64,000 bases of DNA from Prevotella melaninogenica (GTDB lineage: Bacteria; Bacteroidota; Bacteroidia; Bacteroidales; Bacteroidaceae): assembly GCF_018127925.1 (NCBI RefSeq), contig NZ_CP072348.1, positions 1,091,001 through 1,155,000 of the forward strand, written 5' to 3'. Below the pieces are notes generated by a model. It had not been told where the DNA came from. It saw nothing but the letters and a program-made list of their open reading frames with translations, and did not search any database. This document shows positions 39,427-49,361 of the stretch, in pieces. Both the position numbers and the translations under genes were made by a program. Within the stretch, counting starts at the first letter, position 1, and every line of letters starts with the position of its first letter.

Positions 39427-39492
39427 GATGCTGTGCGTTTCATATACTGAAACTGTGTGTTTCAAGCCTTGAAACTTTCTTGAGACTGTATT
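39427..39492. repeat. 22-bp array with GTTTCA..TGAAAC palindromes
   Basis: GTTTCA starts at 39437 and 39459; TGAAACT at 39448 and 39470: both 22 bp apart. Units are palindromic (GTTTCATATACTGAAAC and GTTTCAAGCCTTGAAAC) and a decayed third unit follows (TTTCTTGAGACTG). It lies in the gap between the NO reductase and DUF3467 genes, which is otherwise featureless apart from the two flanking signals. Confidence 0.85.
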
Positions 39493-39583
39493 TTGAAGGA
39501 TGTGTAACTTATTAGCCTTGTCGTACGACTACTTTATTTCAACTGATTCTATTGGTTAGAATTCAAAAACTTTTATAATCAGA

Positions 39584-39615
39584 TTTGGACAAATGACTTT
39601 TATGTATTATCTTTG
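39584..39615 (+). promoter_or_regulatory. Promoter of the DUF3467 gene
   Basis: TTTG (39584-39587), 20-bp spacer, TATCTTTG (39608-39615). The same promoter is duplicated at 8081-8112 ahead of the pseudogene. Confidence 0.8.
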
Positions 39616-39655
39616 CATAAGAGAAATAAAGTATTATCTAAATCATATTAACAAA

Positions 39656-39985
39656 ATGGACAATAATAATCAGAATCAAGAGGGACAGCAGTTGCAGATT
39701 GATCTCTCACCAGAAATCGCTAAAGGTGTTTATACAAACTTCCAGATAATCTCTCATTCAAGTTCAGAGTTTGTACTTGATTTTGCTACACTTCTTCCAG
39801 GTGTACCAAAGGCAACAGTGACAAGCCGTGTTATTATTGCTCCTGAGCACGCATTGCGTCTTCTTGCAGCTTTGCAGGATAATGTAGTTCGTTATGAGAA
39901 AGAGTTTGGTAAGATTGACCGTCATGAGCCAGAGCAGGAGCCACGTACGATAGCTCCATTCGGTCCTGGTAAGGTTGATGCATAA
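39656..39985 (+). CDS. DUF3467 family protein
   Basis: A 109-residue soluble protein. The Gln/Asn-rich start is followed by the family core: LSPEIAKGVYTNFQIISHSSSEF in part (IAKGVYTNFQIISHS), DFATLLPG, and IAPEHALRLLAALQDNVVRYE. DUF3467 proteins are short and common in Bacteroidota; their function is unknown to me. The ATG at 39656 is used because an in-frame ATG at 39593 lies upstream of the -7 box. A truncated, frameshifted second copy exists at 7909-8066. Confidence 0.9.
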   Translation: MDNNNQNQEGQQLQIDLSPEIAKGVYTNFQIISHSSSEFVLDFATLLPGVPKATVTSRVIIAPEHALRLLAALQDNVVRYEKEFGKIDRHEPEQEPRTIAPFGPGKVDA

Positions 39986-40003
39986 ACAGTCTTTTAAGGA
40001 GAT

Positions 40004-40046
40004 ACAACAAAGCCGTCCAAGGATTTGGGCGGCTTTGTTGTTTTTG
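40004..40046 (+). terminator. Terminator after the DUF3467 gene
   Basis: ACAACAAAGCCGTCC (40004-40018) pairs with GGGCGGCTTTGTTGT (40027-40041) followed by TTTTG. Confidence 0.9.
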
Positions 40047-40134
40047 ATAATCTCGAGAGATATAGAATGAGCAGTTGTCGGAATTACTTGTATCTATAGC
40101 AATCGTAGGGAATCTGTTCGTTGACTATTCGGGT

Positions 40135-40296
40135 TTAACCCTGAAAAGCATATTTATAAATAAAGATACCAACAAGAGGTGTGAAAGCAAGGCTTAGTCC
40201 TATAAATGTGAAGCACGATAGCCAGTCCCAATCTCTCCACTTGATGACAAAGGGTATAAGTACAAGTGTAATAATGAGATCTATAAATATCCACAT
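40135..40296 (-). CDS. 53-residue protein with two membrane segments
   Basis: A frame from ATG 40294-40296 to TAA 40135-40137. The product has two hydrophobic segments (about residues 2-17 and 24-46) separated by the charged KWRDWDW, an insertion-competent hairpin topology. I do not recognise a named family; many Bacteroidota genomes carry such tiny membrane proteins. A TATCTTTG box at 40319-40326, 22 bp upstream, is directly followed on its upstream side by the IS at 40327, so the IS separates this box from any original -33 element. The frame is also open into the IS, so an originally longer N-terminus cannot be excluded. Confidence 0.55.
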   Translation of the reverse strand: MWIFIDLIITLVLIPFVIKWRDWDWLSCFTFIGLSLAFTPLVGIFIYKYAFQG

Positions 40297-40318
40297 AATA
40301 AGAATTGCTTTTGAAAGA

Positions 40319-40326
40319 CAAAGATA
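40319..40326 (-). promoter_or_regulatory. -7 box of the 53-codon gene, abutting the IS
   Basis: The minus strand reads TATCTTTG. The next base upstream (40327) is the terminal base of the IS. The IS end provides no TTTG at the 20-bp distance, so promoter strength has probably changed. Confidence 0.6.
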
Positions 40327-41244
40327 GAACTTATCTTGACTTTTGTTTCTTTTTCACTTTCTTCATCAGAATAACAATAAATGCTATATAATTCCATGCT
40401 TGCCAACTGGTCAAAGTAACATCAAATCTGTTCAACAGACTTCTGTATGAATCCAACCACGCATTTGTTCTTTCTATGCTGTACCTTTCTTTATACAGTA
40501 TATCGTCAAACAAATAGCAATCTTGCCCACCCCCTGCTCTATAATTAAATGCTACATTTGCAAACACACCCATTCTTAGGCACATGTGTCTAAACTCTTT
40601 TGTATCGAATCCCGCATCAGCATTGAGAAATAATCCATCAGTAGAAATATCAGACTTTGTGAGTTGTGAGAATACTTCTTTAACCACTTCTGAAATATTG
40701 TACAAATCATTGTGAGAACCTGCAACTAGAGTGGATAGGGCGAGTGGTATTCCCTGACGGTCAGTTACATAAATAGCATTTGTAGTCTTGCTCTTCTTGC
40801 GTCCCTGATAGCTCTGACAATCCCCACCACGTAATGCTGTTGTATGGCTGCCATCCAAATCTATACTTGACATATCCAAGAAAGATTTATAACGGCCTAG
40901 AAGTATTGTCCACACTTTTTGCCATTCTCCTTTCTTACACCATTTGCGAAAATGTCCGTATACGGTTTTGTAATGAAGAACCTTTGCTGTGAAGAACGAT
41001 GAAACTGGAAGCATATACCATTGGCAACCAGTCTTAAGCTTATAAAGAATGCATTGAATTACCTCGGACAGGCAGCTTTGGCAAATATATCCACGTTTTG
41101 CTACTGATAAATGAGGTAGAATTTCATTTTTTATTGTATCTTTGTCCAGTACTTTGTACATGAGAGGTATTTAAAGCTTGGTTCACTAATACAAAGATAA
41201 GAATTCCTCTCTATTTTAACAAAATAAAAAGTCAAGACGACTTC
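40327..41244 (-). mobile_element. IS5-type insertion sequence, copy 2 (918 bp)
   Basis: Same length and ends as the copy at 8587-9504, with about seven substitutions (about 99% identity) and the same orientation. Both copies have intact inverted ends sharing TCTTGACTTTT. No target duplication is evident (ATA at left, ATT at right). As direct repeats 31.7 kb apart, the copies could recombine and delete everything between, including rpoBC, which would be lethal, so such loss is not expected to persist. Confidence 0.9.
40331..41161 (-). CDS. IS5-family DDE transposase (copy 2)
   Basis: 276 residues, nearly identical to copy 1 with substitutions such as LSTLVAGSH for ISTPVAGSH, FDTKEF for FDAKEF and RAGGGQD for RARGEQD. 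The DDE residues Asp103, Asp182 and Glu230 are intact, so the protein should be functional. The internal promoter box TATCTTTG is at 41192-41199. Confidence 0.9.
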   Translation of the reverse strand: MYKVLDKDTIKNEILPHLSVAKRGYICQSCLSEVIQCILYKLKTGCQWYMLPVSSFFTAKVLHYKTVYGHFRKWCKKGEWQKVWTILLGRYKSFLDMSSIDLDGSHTTALRGGDCQSYQGRKKSKTTNAIYVTDRQGIPLALSTLVAGSHNDLYNISEVVKEVFSQLTKSDISTDGLFLNADAGFDTKEFRHMCLRMGVFANVAFNYRAGGGQDCYLFDDILYKERYSIERTNAWLDSYRSLLNRFDVTLTSWQAWNYIAFIVILMKKVKKKQKSR

Positions 41245-41424
41245 ATTGTTTAGGTTGATATAGGCAAATGTAGGGACTTTTTTTATTTGACACAAATTAT
41301 GCTAAGAAATATTTTCTAAATAATCATTAATTTTAATCAAGACGAGTGTAAACTCCTCTGACTATCAGATGAAAAGGGATTCTTCATCTACCCTCCTCCA
41401 CTCAATATAAATAATAACTGAGGC

Positions 41425-41630
41425 TTTAAACCCAAATCGGTCATTAGACCACAATATGTACATTATTACTATGGTATGGTATTGTTTCCTAACATCTTTT
41501 ATTTTCTTATCGGCATTTTGTCTGTCTTTGTAGCTTGACGTAGCCCGCTACGCCTGCGCACCAAAGCCAAACAATCTGCTCGATAATAAAACAAAATATG
41601 CTTAGGCTCTAATGACCGAATTGGGTTAAA
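41425..41630. repeat. MITE-like element with 26-bp inverted ends
   Basis: The left end at 41425-41450 (core TCGGTCATTAGA) and the right end at 41605-41630 (core TCTAATGACCGA) are inverted copies with a few differences. The 206-bp interval has no gene. Part of its left side (GTCATTAGACCACAATATGTA, then TATGGTATTGTTTCC) resembles 21566-21615 near repeat copy B, so it may be dispersed. The remaining 41245-41425 bases show nothing recognisable. Confidence 0.55.
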
Positions 41631-41704
41631 AATGATTAACCTTTAGTAATATGGTTCTTTCGGACCAATAAATCGTTCGAAGAATTAGGACTTATTATAG
41701 CGTG

Positions 41705-41778
41705 CTAAGCCTCCGCACCAATGGTGTTAGGCGTCCGCACCATACGTGCGGGGCGTTCGCACGTACGTTAGAACAGGT
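41705..41778. repeat. 22-bp array with CCGCAC..GTGCGG palindromes
   Basis: CCGCAC starts at 41713 and 41735 and TCGCAC at 41757, exactly 22 bp apart. Units contain inverted cores (GCACCAATGGTG, CCGCACCATACGTGCGG, GCACGTACGT). It shares the CTCCGCACCAATGGTG core with the array at 12994. Confidence 0.9.
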
Positions 41779-41821
41779 AAGAAAACTTAATCAAAAGTAC
41801 TAACTGCAAGACTATTAGACA

Positions 41822-41867
41822 CAAAAAAACAGTCTTATTCCTTCTATAGAAAGATGGAATAAGACTG
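41822..41867 (-). terminator. Terminator downstream of trpS
   Basis: CAGTCTTATTCC (41830-41841) pairs with GGAATAAGACTG (41856-41867); on the minus strand it is followed by a T-run (the AAAAAAA at 41823-41829). Confidence 0.9.
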
Positions 41868-41896
41868 CTATATGACTTTTAAGCAGAGCTAAAGAC

Positions 41897-42985
41897 TTAC
41901 TTCTGTCTGAATCGCTCAGCCTGACTCTGAATCAAATCGGTATCCTCGAAATAGTTAATCTGCATAGCTGCACGTACCTCATCCATTGTCTGGGCTGCTG
42001 TCTCACGTGCTTCCAATGAGCCTTTCTTGAGGATATTATAAATCTCTAGAATATCCTGTTCGTACTCATGACGGCGCGCACGGATTGGATCCAACATCTT
42101 GTTCAAGACACTATTGAGCAACTTCTTACACTTCATATCACCGATACCACCAGCTGTATAAGCCGCTTTCAGCTCATCAAGGTTCTGGAACTCTGGCCAG
42201 AACTCAGCGAAGTCCTCATCTGTTGAAAAAGCATCAAGGTAAGTAAACACAGCATTTCCCTCAACATGACCTGGGTCAGACACATTCAAGTGAGTTGGAT
42301 CAGTGTACATTGTCTTCACCTTCTTCCATACGGTATCAGCATCGTCAGAGAGATAGATACAGTTACCAAGACTCTTACTCATCTTCTCCTTACCATCTGT
42401 ACCAGGCAGACGACGTGCTGTAGCATTCTCTGGCAACATAATAGCAGGCTCAACGAGTACTGGTGCATAAATCTGATTGAAGCGACGTACGAGTTCACGT
42501 GTCAACTCCAACATAGGCTCTTGATCCTCACCTGCAGGGACAGTAGTGGCCTTGAAAGCTGCAATATCAGCAGCCTGAGAAACAGGATAAGCAAAGAAGC
42601 CCATTGGAATGTTAGCTTCAAAGTTGCGCATCTTAATCTCAGTCTTCACCGTTGGGTTACGCTGAACACGGCTTACGCTGACAAGATTCATCAAGAAAGT
42701 GGTCAGTTCGGCTATTTCAGGAATCTGACTCTGTATGTAGAGTGTACATTTCTCTGGACTCAAGCCAGCAGAGAGATAATCTAAAGCTACCTCAATAATA
42801 TTCTGTCGAATCTTCTCTGGGTTGTCAGCATTATCTGTCAACGCCTGTACGTCTGCCATAAAGACAAACATCTTATCGTAGTCTCCGAGGTTCTGAAGTT
42901 CCACACGACGGCGGAGAGAACCCACGTAGTGACCCAAGTGAAGTTTACCTGTAGGGCGGTCACCTGTTAAAATAATCTTTCCCAT
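41897..42985 (-). CDS. trpS: Tryptophan-tRNA ligase
   Basis: A 362-residue class I synthetase. The HIGH-type motif is HLGH (16-19) after GDRPTGKL, and KMSKS lies in [11 protein letters not shown] (about residue 200). The AGEDQEP segment contacts tryptophan. It charges the tRNA-Trp whose gene lies at 25152. It is the last gene of gltX-waaA-zinc-ribbon-trpS on the minus strand, 40 bp after the zinc-ribbon gene, and is followed by a strong terminator. Confidence 0.95.
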   Translation of the reverse strand: MGKIILTGDRPTGKLHLGHYVGSLRRRVELQNLGDYDKMFVFMADVQALTDNADNPEKIRQNIIEVALDYLSAGLSPEKCTLYIQSQIPEIAELTTFLMNLVSVSRVQRNPTVKTEIKMRNFEANIPMGFFAYPVSQAADIAAFKATTVPAGEDQEPMLELTRELVRRFNQIYAPVLVEPAIMLPENATARRLPGTDGKEKMSKSLGNCIYLSDDADTVWKKVKTMYTDPTHLNVSDPGHVEGNAVFTYLDAFSTDEDFAEFWPEFQNLDELKAAYTAGGIGDMKCKKLLNSVLNKMLDPIRARRHEYEQDILEIYNILKKGSLEARETAAQTMDEVRAAMQINYFEDTDLIQSQAERFRQK

Positions 42986-43025
42986 GTATATATTTCTGTT
43001 TTATTCGTTATGTGTATCGTTGAAG

Positions 43026-43514
43026 TTACTCATCGTGTCCTGGTACAGCAATGGTATCTATGCCTTCTTCTGGCTGTTCTTCAACTTGCTCTTCTTCCTT
43101 CTGTTCAGGCTCTGCTGGGGCTGTTGCCACGGTATCAACAGATGGAGTTTGCTCTACTTGAATAGGAGATTCATATGGAATCGTATCATTAGGGATGCTA
43201 TCAGTCACAGGTGTTTCTGGCGAAGAAGAGCCGAAAGTGAAATAAGCACCTACACCACCAGCCAATAGAAGTAGACCGATAACAACGCCCCAAAGGATTG
43301 CATTGCTGTCTTTCTTGTGTGTTTCTCCTTGTACCTGCTGCACTTGTGAGGTAAAGCCTGTAGGTTGTTCATACTGCTGACCAGCACTCACCAAAGGTAA
43401 TGTAACCTCCATGACACCTTGACAATGAGGACAAGTACACTCTATTGTTTGTCCTTCTTCAGCCTCAACAATAAACTGTGTTCCACAGTTATCACACGTT
43501 ATCTGATATTTCAT
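43026..43514 (-). CDS. Zinc-ribbon membrane protein of unknown function
   Basis: A 162-residue protein: an N-terminal zinc ribbon (Cys7, Cys10, Cys28, Cys31 in CDNC and CPHC), a Gln/Pro-rich linker, one membrane helix (about residues 73-91) and an acidic Glu/Pro-rich C-terminus that would be periplasmic. No known enzyme domain is visible. Its start overlaps the waaA stop by 4 bp (ATGA), so the two are translationally coupled. Function is unknown; a sensor or adaptor is possible. Confidence 0.8.
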   Translation of the reverse strand: MKYQITCDNCGTQFIVEAEEGQTIECTCPHCQGVMEVTLPLVSAGQQYEQPTGFTSQVQQVQGETHKKDSNAILWGVVIGLLLLAGGVGAYFTFGSSSPETPVTDSIPNDTIPYESPIQVEQTPSVDTVATAPAEPEQKEEEQVEEQPEEGIDTIAVPGHDE

Positions 43515-44746
43515 AACTTTACGTTGCTTAGAACTTTATTAGTAGCACCTGCCAAACTCTCGACATAAGTACCTGCCAAAGAACCACAAGCAGAGCGATA
43601 TTCTTCGTCTTCGGCAAAGTGATTCATCAACAAACTAAAACTTTCAAAGTCGAAAACTTCAAAGCCACCACCATCACGCAAGAGTCCTTGTGCTTCAGCG
43701 AAATGCTTGTTGTTAGGACCAAAGAGAACCGGCATATCCCACACAGCAGCCTCGAGAACATTGTGGATTCCTACTCCAAAACCACCACCTACGTAGGCAA
43801 CATCACCATAATGATAAATCGATGACAGCAAACCAAAACAGTCGATAATCAACACATCGGCATCAACAACATTCTCTTCTGTTGCCTGTGTATAGCGTAC
43901 TACCTTCTTATCCTTTATCAGTGAGAGGATAGTCTTTAGATGATCTTCTCCGATAACGTGCGGTGCAATGATGAGTTTCCAGTCCTTATTCTCATTAAAG
44001 TACTTAAGGAAGATTTCCTCATCAGGCTGCCATGATGATCCTGCCACAAAGACTTTCTTTCTATCAGTAGCATTCCCATTGACGAACTTCTCCACCAAAG
44101 GCAATTTCTTGCTTGCCTCCTTGATTTGCAAAACACGGTCGAAGCGAGTATCACCCACAACAACAGCGTCAGAGATTCCTATCTTATTCAAGAGTTCCTT
44201 GCTCTCCTCATTCTGAACAAAGAAACGGCTAAAGCACTTTAAAACACGACCATAACCACGACCATACCACTTAAAGAAGATTTGATCTGGACGGAAAATG
44301 CTTGACACGCTATAGACTGGTATATCACGATACTGCAGGATATGCAGGTAATTATACCAGAATTCATACTTGATAAAGAACGCCATAAGAGGACGAACTG
44401 CACGTAGGAATCTGCGTGCATTACCCACCGTATCTATAGGAAGGTAGGTAATGATGTCTGCTCCCTCATAATTCTTTCTCACCTCATAACCAGAAGGAGA
44501 AAAGAAAGTAAGCAGAATCTTATATTGCGGATAGTCTTTTCGTATCTGCTCTATCAAAGGGCGACCCTGTTCAAACTCGCCCAATGAAGCAGCATGAAAC
44601 CAAACGTATTGAGCGTCTGGCTCCACTTTCTCACGTAAAATCCGCACAGCCTCCTGTTCTCCTCGCCACATCTTGCGTAGCTTTTCATTGAAAAGACTAC
44701 CCACAGCGATACCAAACTGGATGGCATACATTATTATATTATACAT
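43511..44746 (-). CDS. waaA: 3-deoxy-D-manno-octulosonic acid (Kdo) transferase
   Basis: A 411-residue GT-B glycosyltransferase with a short N-terminal membrane anchor (about residues 3-18), the family motif WFHAASLGEFEQ with the catalytic Glu, and the CMP-Kdo-binding region ending VGIHNVLEAAVWDMPVLFGPN (in part HNVLEAA). It adds Kdo to lipid A precursor at the inner membrane. It lies 33 bp after gltX and overlaps the zinc-ribbon gene by 4 bp. An internal ATG five codons in (44731) is an alternative start. Confidence 0.93.
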   Translation of the reverse strand: MYNIIMYAIQFGIAVGSLFNEKLRKMWRGEQEAVRILREKVEPDAQYVWFHAASLGEFEQGRPLIEQIRKDYPQYKILLTFFSPSGYEVRKNYEGADIITYLPIDTVGNARRFLRAVRPLMAFFIKYEFWYNYLHILQYRDIPVYSVSSIFRPDQIFFKWYGRGYGRVLKCFSRFFVQNEESKELLNKIGISDAVVVGDTRFDRVLQIKEASKKLPLVEKFVNGNATDRKKVFVAGSSWQPDEEIFLKYFNENKDWKLIIAPHVIGEDHLKTILSLIKDKKVVRYTQATEENVVDADVLIIDCFGLLSSIYHYGDVAYVGGGFGVGIHNVLEAAVWDMPVLFGPNNKHFAEAQGLLRDGGGFEVFDFESFSLLMNHFAEDEEYRSACGSLAGTYVESLAGATNKVLSNVKL

Positions 44747-44779
44747 ACTCGGCTCAATTAATTTAGCCTTTCAAGGTGC

Positions 44780-46297
44780 TTATCCCAACACCTCAATAGC
44801 CTTGTGCATACGCTTCAAGGTTTCCTCTTTGCCAAGGAAAGCAGATATATCGAACATTCCAGGACCCTTACCAATACCAACAAGGGTGAGTCGGAATGCG
44901 TTCATGATATCACCAAGCTTATAGCCTTTGTCCTCTACCCATTTCAAAACGATAGGTTCCTGACCTTCGACACTGAAGTCTTCGATTCCCTCCAAGACAT
45001 CAGCAAGCTCGCTCATCTGCTGTGCAGAATATTCCTTCCAACGTTTCTTAACGGTCTTCTCGTCATAGCTTGTTGGTGCAATGAAGAAGAAAGAGCAAAG
45101 TTCCCAAAGTTCCTTAACGAAGCTAACACGGTCTTTCATCATATGTACAACCTGTTTCACCTGCTCCATAGTAGCCTCAACACCATTGTTAGCTACGATT
45201 GGTGCGAAGAGTTGTGCTATCTCATCATCAGACTTACGGAGGATGTATTCGTGGTTAAACCACATACCCTTCTGATAGTCGAACTTAGCTCCACTCTTTG
45301 AACACTTCGTGATATCGAATGCTTTTACAAGTTCCTCAAGCGAGAAGAGTTCCTGCTCCGTACCTGGGTTCCAGCCCAAGAGTGCCAAGAAGTTGACTAC
45401 TGCCTCTGGGAAATAGCCACTCTCACGATAGCCTGAACTTACTTCACCAGTCTTAGGGTCGTGCCACTCCAATGGGAACACAGGGAAACCAAGGCGGTCA
45501 CCATCACGCTTACTGAGCTTACCCTTACCCTCTGGCTTCAACAACAAAGGCAGATGGGCAAAGCGTGGCATGCTATCTTCCCAACCAAAGGCACGGTAAA
45601 GCAATACATGTAACGGTGCACTTGGCAACCATTCCTCACCACGAATAACGTGAGAGATTTCCATCAAGTGGTCATCAACGATGTTTGCAAGGTGATAAGT
45701 TGGCAATTCGTCTGCACTCTTGAACAGAACTTTATCATCAAGGATATCTGTCTTGATGCAAACATCACCACGAATCATATCATTGATATGAACTTCCTCA
45801 CCTGGTTCTATCTTGAAACGAACTACATATTGTTGGCCATCTTCTATCAGACTTTCAACTTCCTCCTTTGACATTGTCAAAGAGTTACGCATCTGTAGAC
45901 GAGTATGCGCGTCGTACTGGAAGTTTTCAATTTCCTTACGCTTCGCATCCAACTCCTCTGGCGTATCGAAAGCAATGTATGCCTTACCAGCTTCTAAAAG
46001 CTGATTGACGTACTTTTTATAAATATCACGACGTTCGCTCTGCCGATAAGGACCATGTTCGCCACCAAAGCTTACACCCTCATCAAACTTAATACCTAAC
46101 CAATCAAAAGAGTCGAGGATATACTCCTCTGCCCCAGGGACAAAACGATTAGAGTCTGTGTCTTCAATACGGAAGATAAGTTTGCCGCCATGTTGACGAG
46201 CGAAAAGGTAGTTATACAAAGCAGTACGCACACCACCAATATGCAAAGCACCTGTTGGACTTGGAGCAAAACGCACTCTCACATTTCTTTCTGCCAT
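44780..46297 (-). CDS. gltX: Glutamate-tRNA ligase
   Basis: A 505-residue class I synthetase. HIGH appears as HIGG (19-22) within [14 protein letters not shown], and the KMSKS loop as KLSKRDG (about residue 265). It charges glutamate to tRNA. The ATG at 46297 gives the conserved N-terminus [10 protein letters not shown]; a longer frame from 46396 would start upstream of the promoter box at 46322-46329 and is rejected. First gene of a four-gene unit and divergent from the 7TM-HD gene. Confidence 0.95.
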   Translation of the reverse strand: MAERNVRVRFAPSPTGALHIGGVRTALYNYLFARQHGGKLIFRIEDTDSNRFVPGAEEYILDSFDWLGIKFDEGVSFGGEHGPYRQSERRDIYKKYVNQLLEAGKAYIAFDTPEELDAKRKEIENFQYDAHTRLQMRNSLTMSKEEVESLIEDGQQYVVRFKIEPGEEVHINDMIRGDVCIKTDILDDKVLFKSADELPTYHLANIVDDHLMEISHVIRGEEWLPSAPLHVLLYRAFGWEDSMPRFAHLPLLLKPEGKGKLSKRDGDRLGFPVFPLEWHDPKTGEVSSGYRESGYFPEAVVNFLALLGWNPGTEQELFSLEELVKAFDITKCSKSGAKFDYQKGMWFNHEYILRKSDDEIAQLFAPIVANNGVEATMEQVKQVVHMMKDRVSFVKELWELCSFFFIAPTSYDEKTVKKRWKEYSAQQMSELADVLEGIEDFSVEGQEPIVLKWVEDKGYKLGDIMNAFRLTLVGIGKGPGMFDISAFLGKEETLKRMHKAIEVLG

Positions 46298-46321
46298 TGT
46301 CTTAAATATTATATTTTCCTG

Positions 46322-46329
46322 CAAAATTA
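46322..46329 (-). promoter_or_regulatory. -7 box TAATTTTG of gltX
   Basis: Matches TAnnTTTG on the minus strand, 24 bp before the chosen gltX start; it sets the 5' limit of the gene. Confidence 0.65.
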
Positions 46330-46438
46330 ATGCTTTTTTTTGACTATCCGCTATATTTTTAGTATTTTCGCAAGTTGTTAGAGGATTACGCAACAAGTTA
46401 CAACAGCTTGTTATAACATTTACGAAACAATATATAAG

Positions 46439-48490
46439 ATGATAAGATTCAAAAACATAAGCAACCCCTATTGGCGGAATATGGTCTCAAGAGTAGCCTT
46501 GATTATCGTTGCCGTCGTTTTAATAGTGCTATTTTTACCCCGTACACAAGGTAAACTTTTCCATTATGACGAAGGGAAACCATGGATGTACGGACAGTTG
46601 ATTGCTAAGTTCGACTTCCCTATCTTTAAGACTGATGCTGCGTTGAAGGTTGAGAAAGACTCTATCACAAAGCATTTCCAGCCTTATTACAACATTAACC
46701 AAACGGTTGAACAGAAGAAGATTGAACAGTTTAAGCAGGCATACAAGGATGGTATACCAGGCTTATCAAAAGACTATGTCGATGCGATTGCCCACCGGCT
46801 ACACGAAATCTATGAGGCTGGAGTCATTGATCCACAACAATACTCTACACTTGCCAAGGACAGTAACCATTACATCCGTGTCGTAACTGGTAAGCAAGCA
46901 GTGAGTGTACCTATTAATAAAACCTACTCTACCCTTGGTGCCTATGAGCAGCTTTTCATGGACCCTTTGTTAGGTCCGAAGCGTTCCGTACTTCAGCAAT
47001 GTAATCTTAACGACTACATAGAGGCAAACCTTGTCTATGACAAAGACCGTAGCGAGACGGAGATGAACGACATGCTAAGTCTTATTCCGCAGGCTTCAGG
47101 CATGGTTTTGGAGGGACAACGCATCATCGACCGTGGTGACATTGTCGATGCAAAGACCTATCGTGTGCTTAATTCCTTTGAACAAGCAATGGAGAAGCGC
47201 AAGGCTACTGAAGACGAGATAACATCTACCTTCATCGGGCAGACCATCTACGTCCTAATCTTCATTTGCCTTTTTACACTCTACTTGGCACTTTTCAGAA
47301 AAGATTATTTTAATAAACCACGTTCCATCTCACTACTTTATGTGATGATAGTCATCTATCCTATCCTCACATCCTTAATGATGGAGCATAACATTCTGAG
47401 TGTGTATATCCTTCCATTCAGTATGGCTCCGATATTCTTCCGTGTGTTTATGGACTCACGAACAGCCTTCATAGGACACATGACAATGGTACTTATCTGT
47501 GCGGTGGCTGTCAAATATCAATACGAATTCATTATCGTACAGTTTGTTGCTGGCCTCGTGGCGATTTATTCTTTGCGCGAATTATCAAAGAGAAGTCAAA
47601 TCTTCCTTACCGCACTCCTTGTCACAATTGCCTCAGCAGCAGTGTACTTATCACTCCAACTCATACAAGCGGACGATTTTTCGAAGCTTGATCGCACTAT
47701 GTATTACCACTTTGCTGTCAATGGTTTCTTCCTTCTCTTTACCTATCCACTGATGTTGGTCATCGAGAAGACTTTCGGCTTCGTGTCTACCGTAACAATG
47801 TTTGAGTTGTCAAACACAAACAATGAACTGCTACGCCGACTCAGTGAGGTTGCTCCTGGTACCTTCCAGCACTCTATCACGGTTGGTAATCTTGCCACAG
47901 AAATAGCCAGTAGAATCGGTGCAAAGAGCCAGTTGGTACGTACAGGTGCGCTCTATCATGACATTGGCAAGATGCTCAACCCTGCATTCTTTACCGAGAA
48001 TCAGGCAGGCATCAACCCACATGACAAGCTAAACGACCTTGAGAGCGCACGTATCATCATCAGCCATGTGACGGAAGGTCTGAAACTTGCAGAAAAATAC
48101 AACCTCCCACGTGAGATTAAGGAGTTTATTACCACCCATCATGGTGCTGGACTTGCTAAGTATTTCTACATACACTACAAGAATGAACATCCAGATGAGG
48201 AGGTCAACGAAGACTTGTTCCGTTACCCTGGACCAAATCCTTTCACACGTGAGCAGGCTATTCTTATGATGAGTGATACCGTTGAGGCTGCTTCACGCTC
48301 TCTACAGGAATACACCGAAGAGAGTATCAGTGGATTAGTAAACCGACTCATTGATGGTCAAGTTGCTGATGGAAACTTCACGGATTGTCCTATCACATTC
48401 CGTGACATCACCGCTGCTAAGGCTGTACTTATCGAACGTCTGAAAGCGATGTATCATACTCGTATTCAGTACCCACAGTTGAAAGCATAG
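46439..48490 (+). CDS. pgpH: 7TM-HD (PgpH-type) cyclic-di-AMP phosphodiesterase
   Basis: A 683-residue protein: one N-terminal membrane helix, an extracytoplasmic 7TMR-HDED domain (about residues 40-265), seven membrane helices (about 275-475) and a cytoplasmic HD domain. Catalytic motifs are [19 protein letters not shown] (about 504-511), and TTHHGAG (about 562). PgpH proteins hydrolyse cyclic-di-AMP and affect osmotic and cell-wall balance. The symbol rests on the architecture. It is divergent from gltX and followed by a hairpin. Confidence 0.9.
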   Translation: MIRFKNISNPYWRNMVSRVALIIVAVVLIVLFLPRTQGKLFHYDEGKPWMYGQLIAKFDFPIFKTDAALKVEKDSITKHFQPYYNINQTVEQKKIEQFKQAYKDGIPGLSKDYVDAIAHRLHEIYEAGVIDPQQYSTLAKDSNHYIRVVTGKQAVSVPINKTYSTLGAYEQLFMDPLLGPKRSVLQQCNLNDYIEANLVYDKDRSETEMNDMLSLIPQASGMVLEGQRIIDRGDIVDAKTYRVLNSFEQAMEKRKATEDEITSTFIGQTIYVLIFICLFTLYLALFRKDYFNKPRSISLLYVMIVIYPILTSLMMEHNILSVYILPFSMAPIFFRVFMDSRTAFIGHMTMVLICAVAVKYQYEFIIVQFVAGLVAIYSLRELSKRSQIFLTALLVTIASAAVYLSLQLIQADDFSKLDRTMYYHFAVNGFFLLFTYPLMLVIEKTFGFVSTVTMFELSNTNNELLRRLSEVAPGTFQHSITVGNLATEIASRIGAKSQLVRTGALYHDIGKMLNPAFFTENQAGINPHDKLNDLESARIIISHVTEGLKLAEKYNLPREIKEFITTHHGAGLAKYFYIHYKNEHPDEEVNEDLFRYPGPNPFTREQAILMMSDTVEAASRSLQEYTEESISGLVNRLIDGQVADGNFTDCPITFRDITAAKAVLIERLKAMYHTRIQYPQLKA

Positions 48491-48561
48491 AAGCTTAAGG
48501 ACAACCACAAGGCTGACTCCTCTCCCCTTCCTTTCCAAAAGAAAGATACATAAACGCCAAG

Positions 48562-48610
48562 GGACCTCACTAAGTTACAACAATAGTAACATAGTGGGGG
48601 TTCTTTTTAG
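48562..48610 (+). terminator. Terminator after pgpH
   Basis: CCTCACTAAGTTAC (from 48565) pairs with GTAACATAGTGGGG (48586 onward), followed by TTCTTTTTA. Confidence 0.75.
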
Positions 48611-48829
48611 GGGACAGTCATTTGAAATGATAAAGTTTACCTCTTAAGCTTAGAAATTTGACATGATATCACACAGAGAAAAGGAGAACACGGAGGAAGA
48701 TTTAAAAAGTAATAGAAGGAACGAAGGCACCGTCGATACATAGAGAAAGCGGAGGTTATTAGCCTGTTTTCTTTGACACTTTTGTGTTTAAGGCTTTGGA
48801 ATTTTCTTTACAAAATAAGCCATAAAAAG

Positions 48830-49205
48830 ACAGAAAATAAGGCTAAAAACGAGCATTAACAACACCTTTGTAAGTTGTTCGCTATCAAGCCTTTGCAAAA
48901 CTGCATCTCAAAAGGTGCTTAATTGGACTTCAAAAGGGCGTTAATAAGACCTCAAGAGGGCATCTATTGCAAGCCTATTAGGCATCTTTAAGAAGACAAA
49001 AGAGCATGTATTGGTTTTGAGTCACATGAAAATAGTTTACAAAAACCTATGATGTAGGAATCAAGTTATTTGTAGAAAACAGATAGACATAGTATCAAAT
49101 CGTTTTTATCTTTTAGCTTATCACTCTCTGCAAGACCATCTAATATGGGATAGTAATACCCTGCATATAGATAAGTCTTTCTTCTATTCCCATTCTATTC
49201 ATTTA
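48830..49205 (-). repeat. Larger dispersed element carrying family-1 array copy C
   Basis: In reverse orientation 49085-49205 matches 21108-21240, and 49020-49075 matches the TTGTAAACTATTTTCA flank of copies A and B. On the other side, 48825-48910 matches 55835-55925 beside copy D (CAAAATAA, AACACCT, GTAAGT, GCTATCAA, TTGCA in the same order). It fills most of the 48491-49361 gap; no gene is seen. Confidence 0.7.
48898..49007 (-). repeat. 22-bp array, family 1, copy C (inverted)
   Basis: On the minus strand units start at 49007, 48985, 48963, 48941 and 48919, in exact 22-bp register. CCCTTTTGAAGTCCAATTAA is identical to copy A. Confidence 0.9.
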
Positions 49206-49287
49206 ACGACATAAGCTTATTTCAGCCCTTTAACTACCTAATTAACACTGCACATTTTAACTAAAAATGAGAAAAAACAAACGAAAA

Positions 49288-49319
49288 TTTGGAAGTTTAG
49301 AACAATATTCATAACTTTG
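49288..49319 (+). promoter_or_regulatory. Promoter of the FadL-type porin gene
   Basis: TTTG (49288-49291), 20-bp spacer, TAACTTTG (49312-49319). The TTTGGAAGTTNAGRA context is also seen at the rpsU promoter. Confidence 0.8.
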
Positions 49320-49361
49320 CAACCAAAATATATAAGTTTTATATACACTTACGAATCAACA

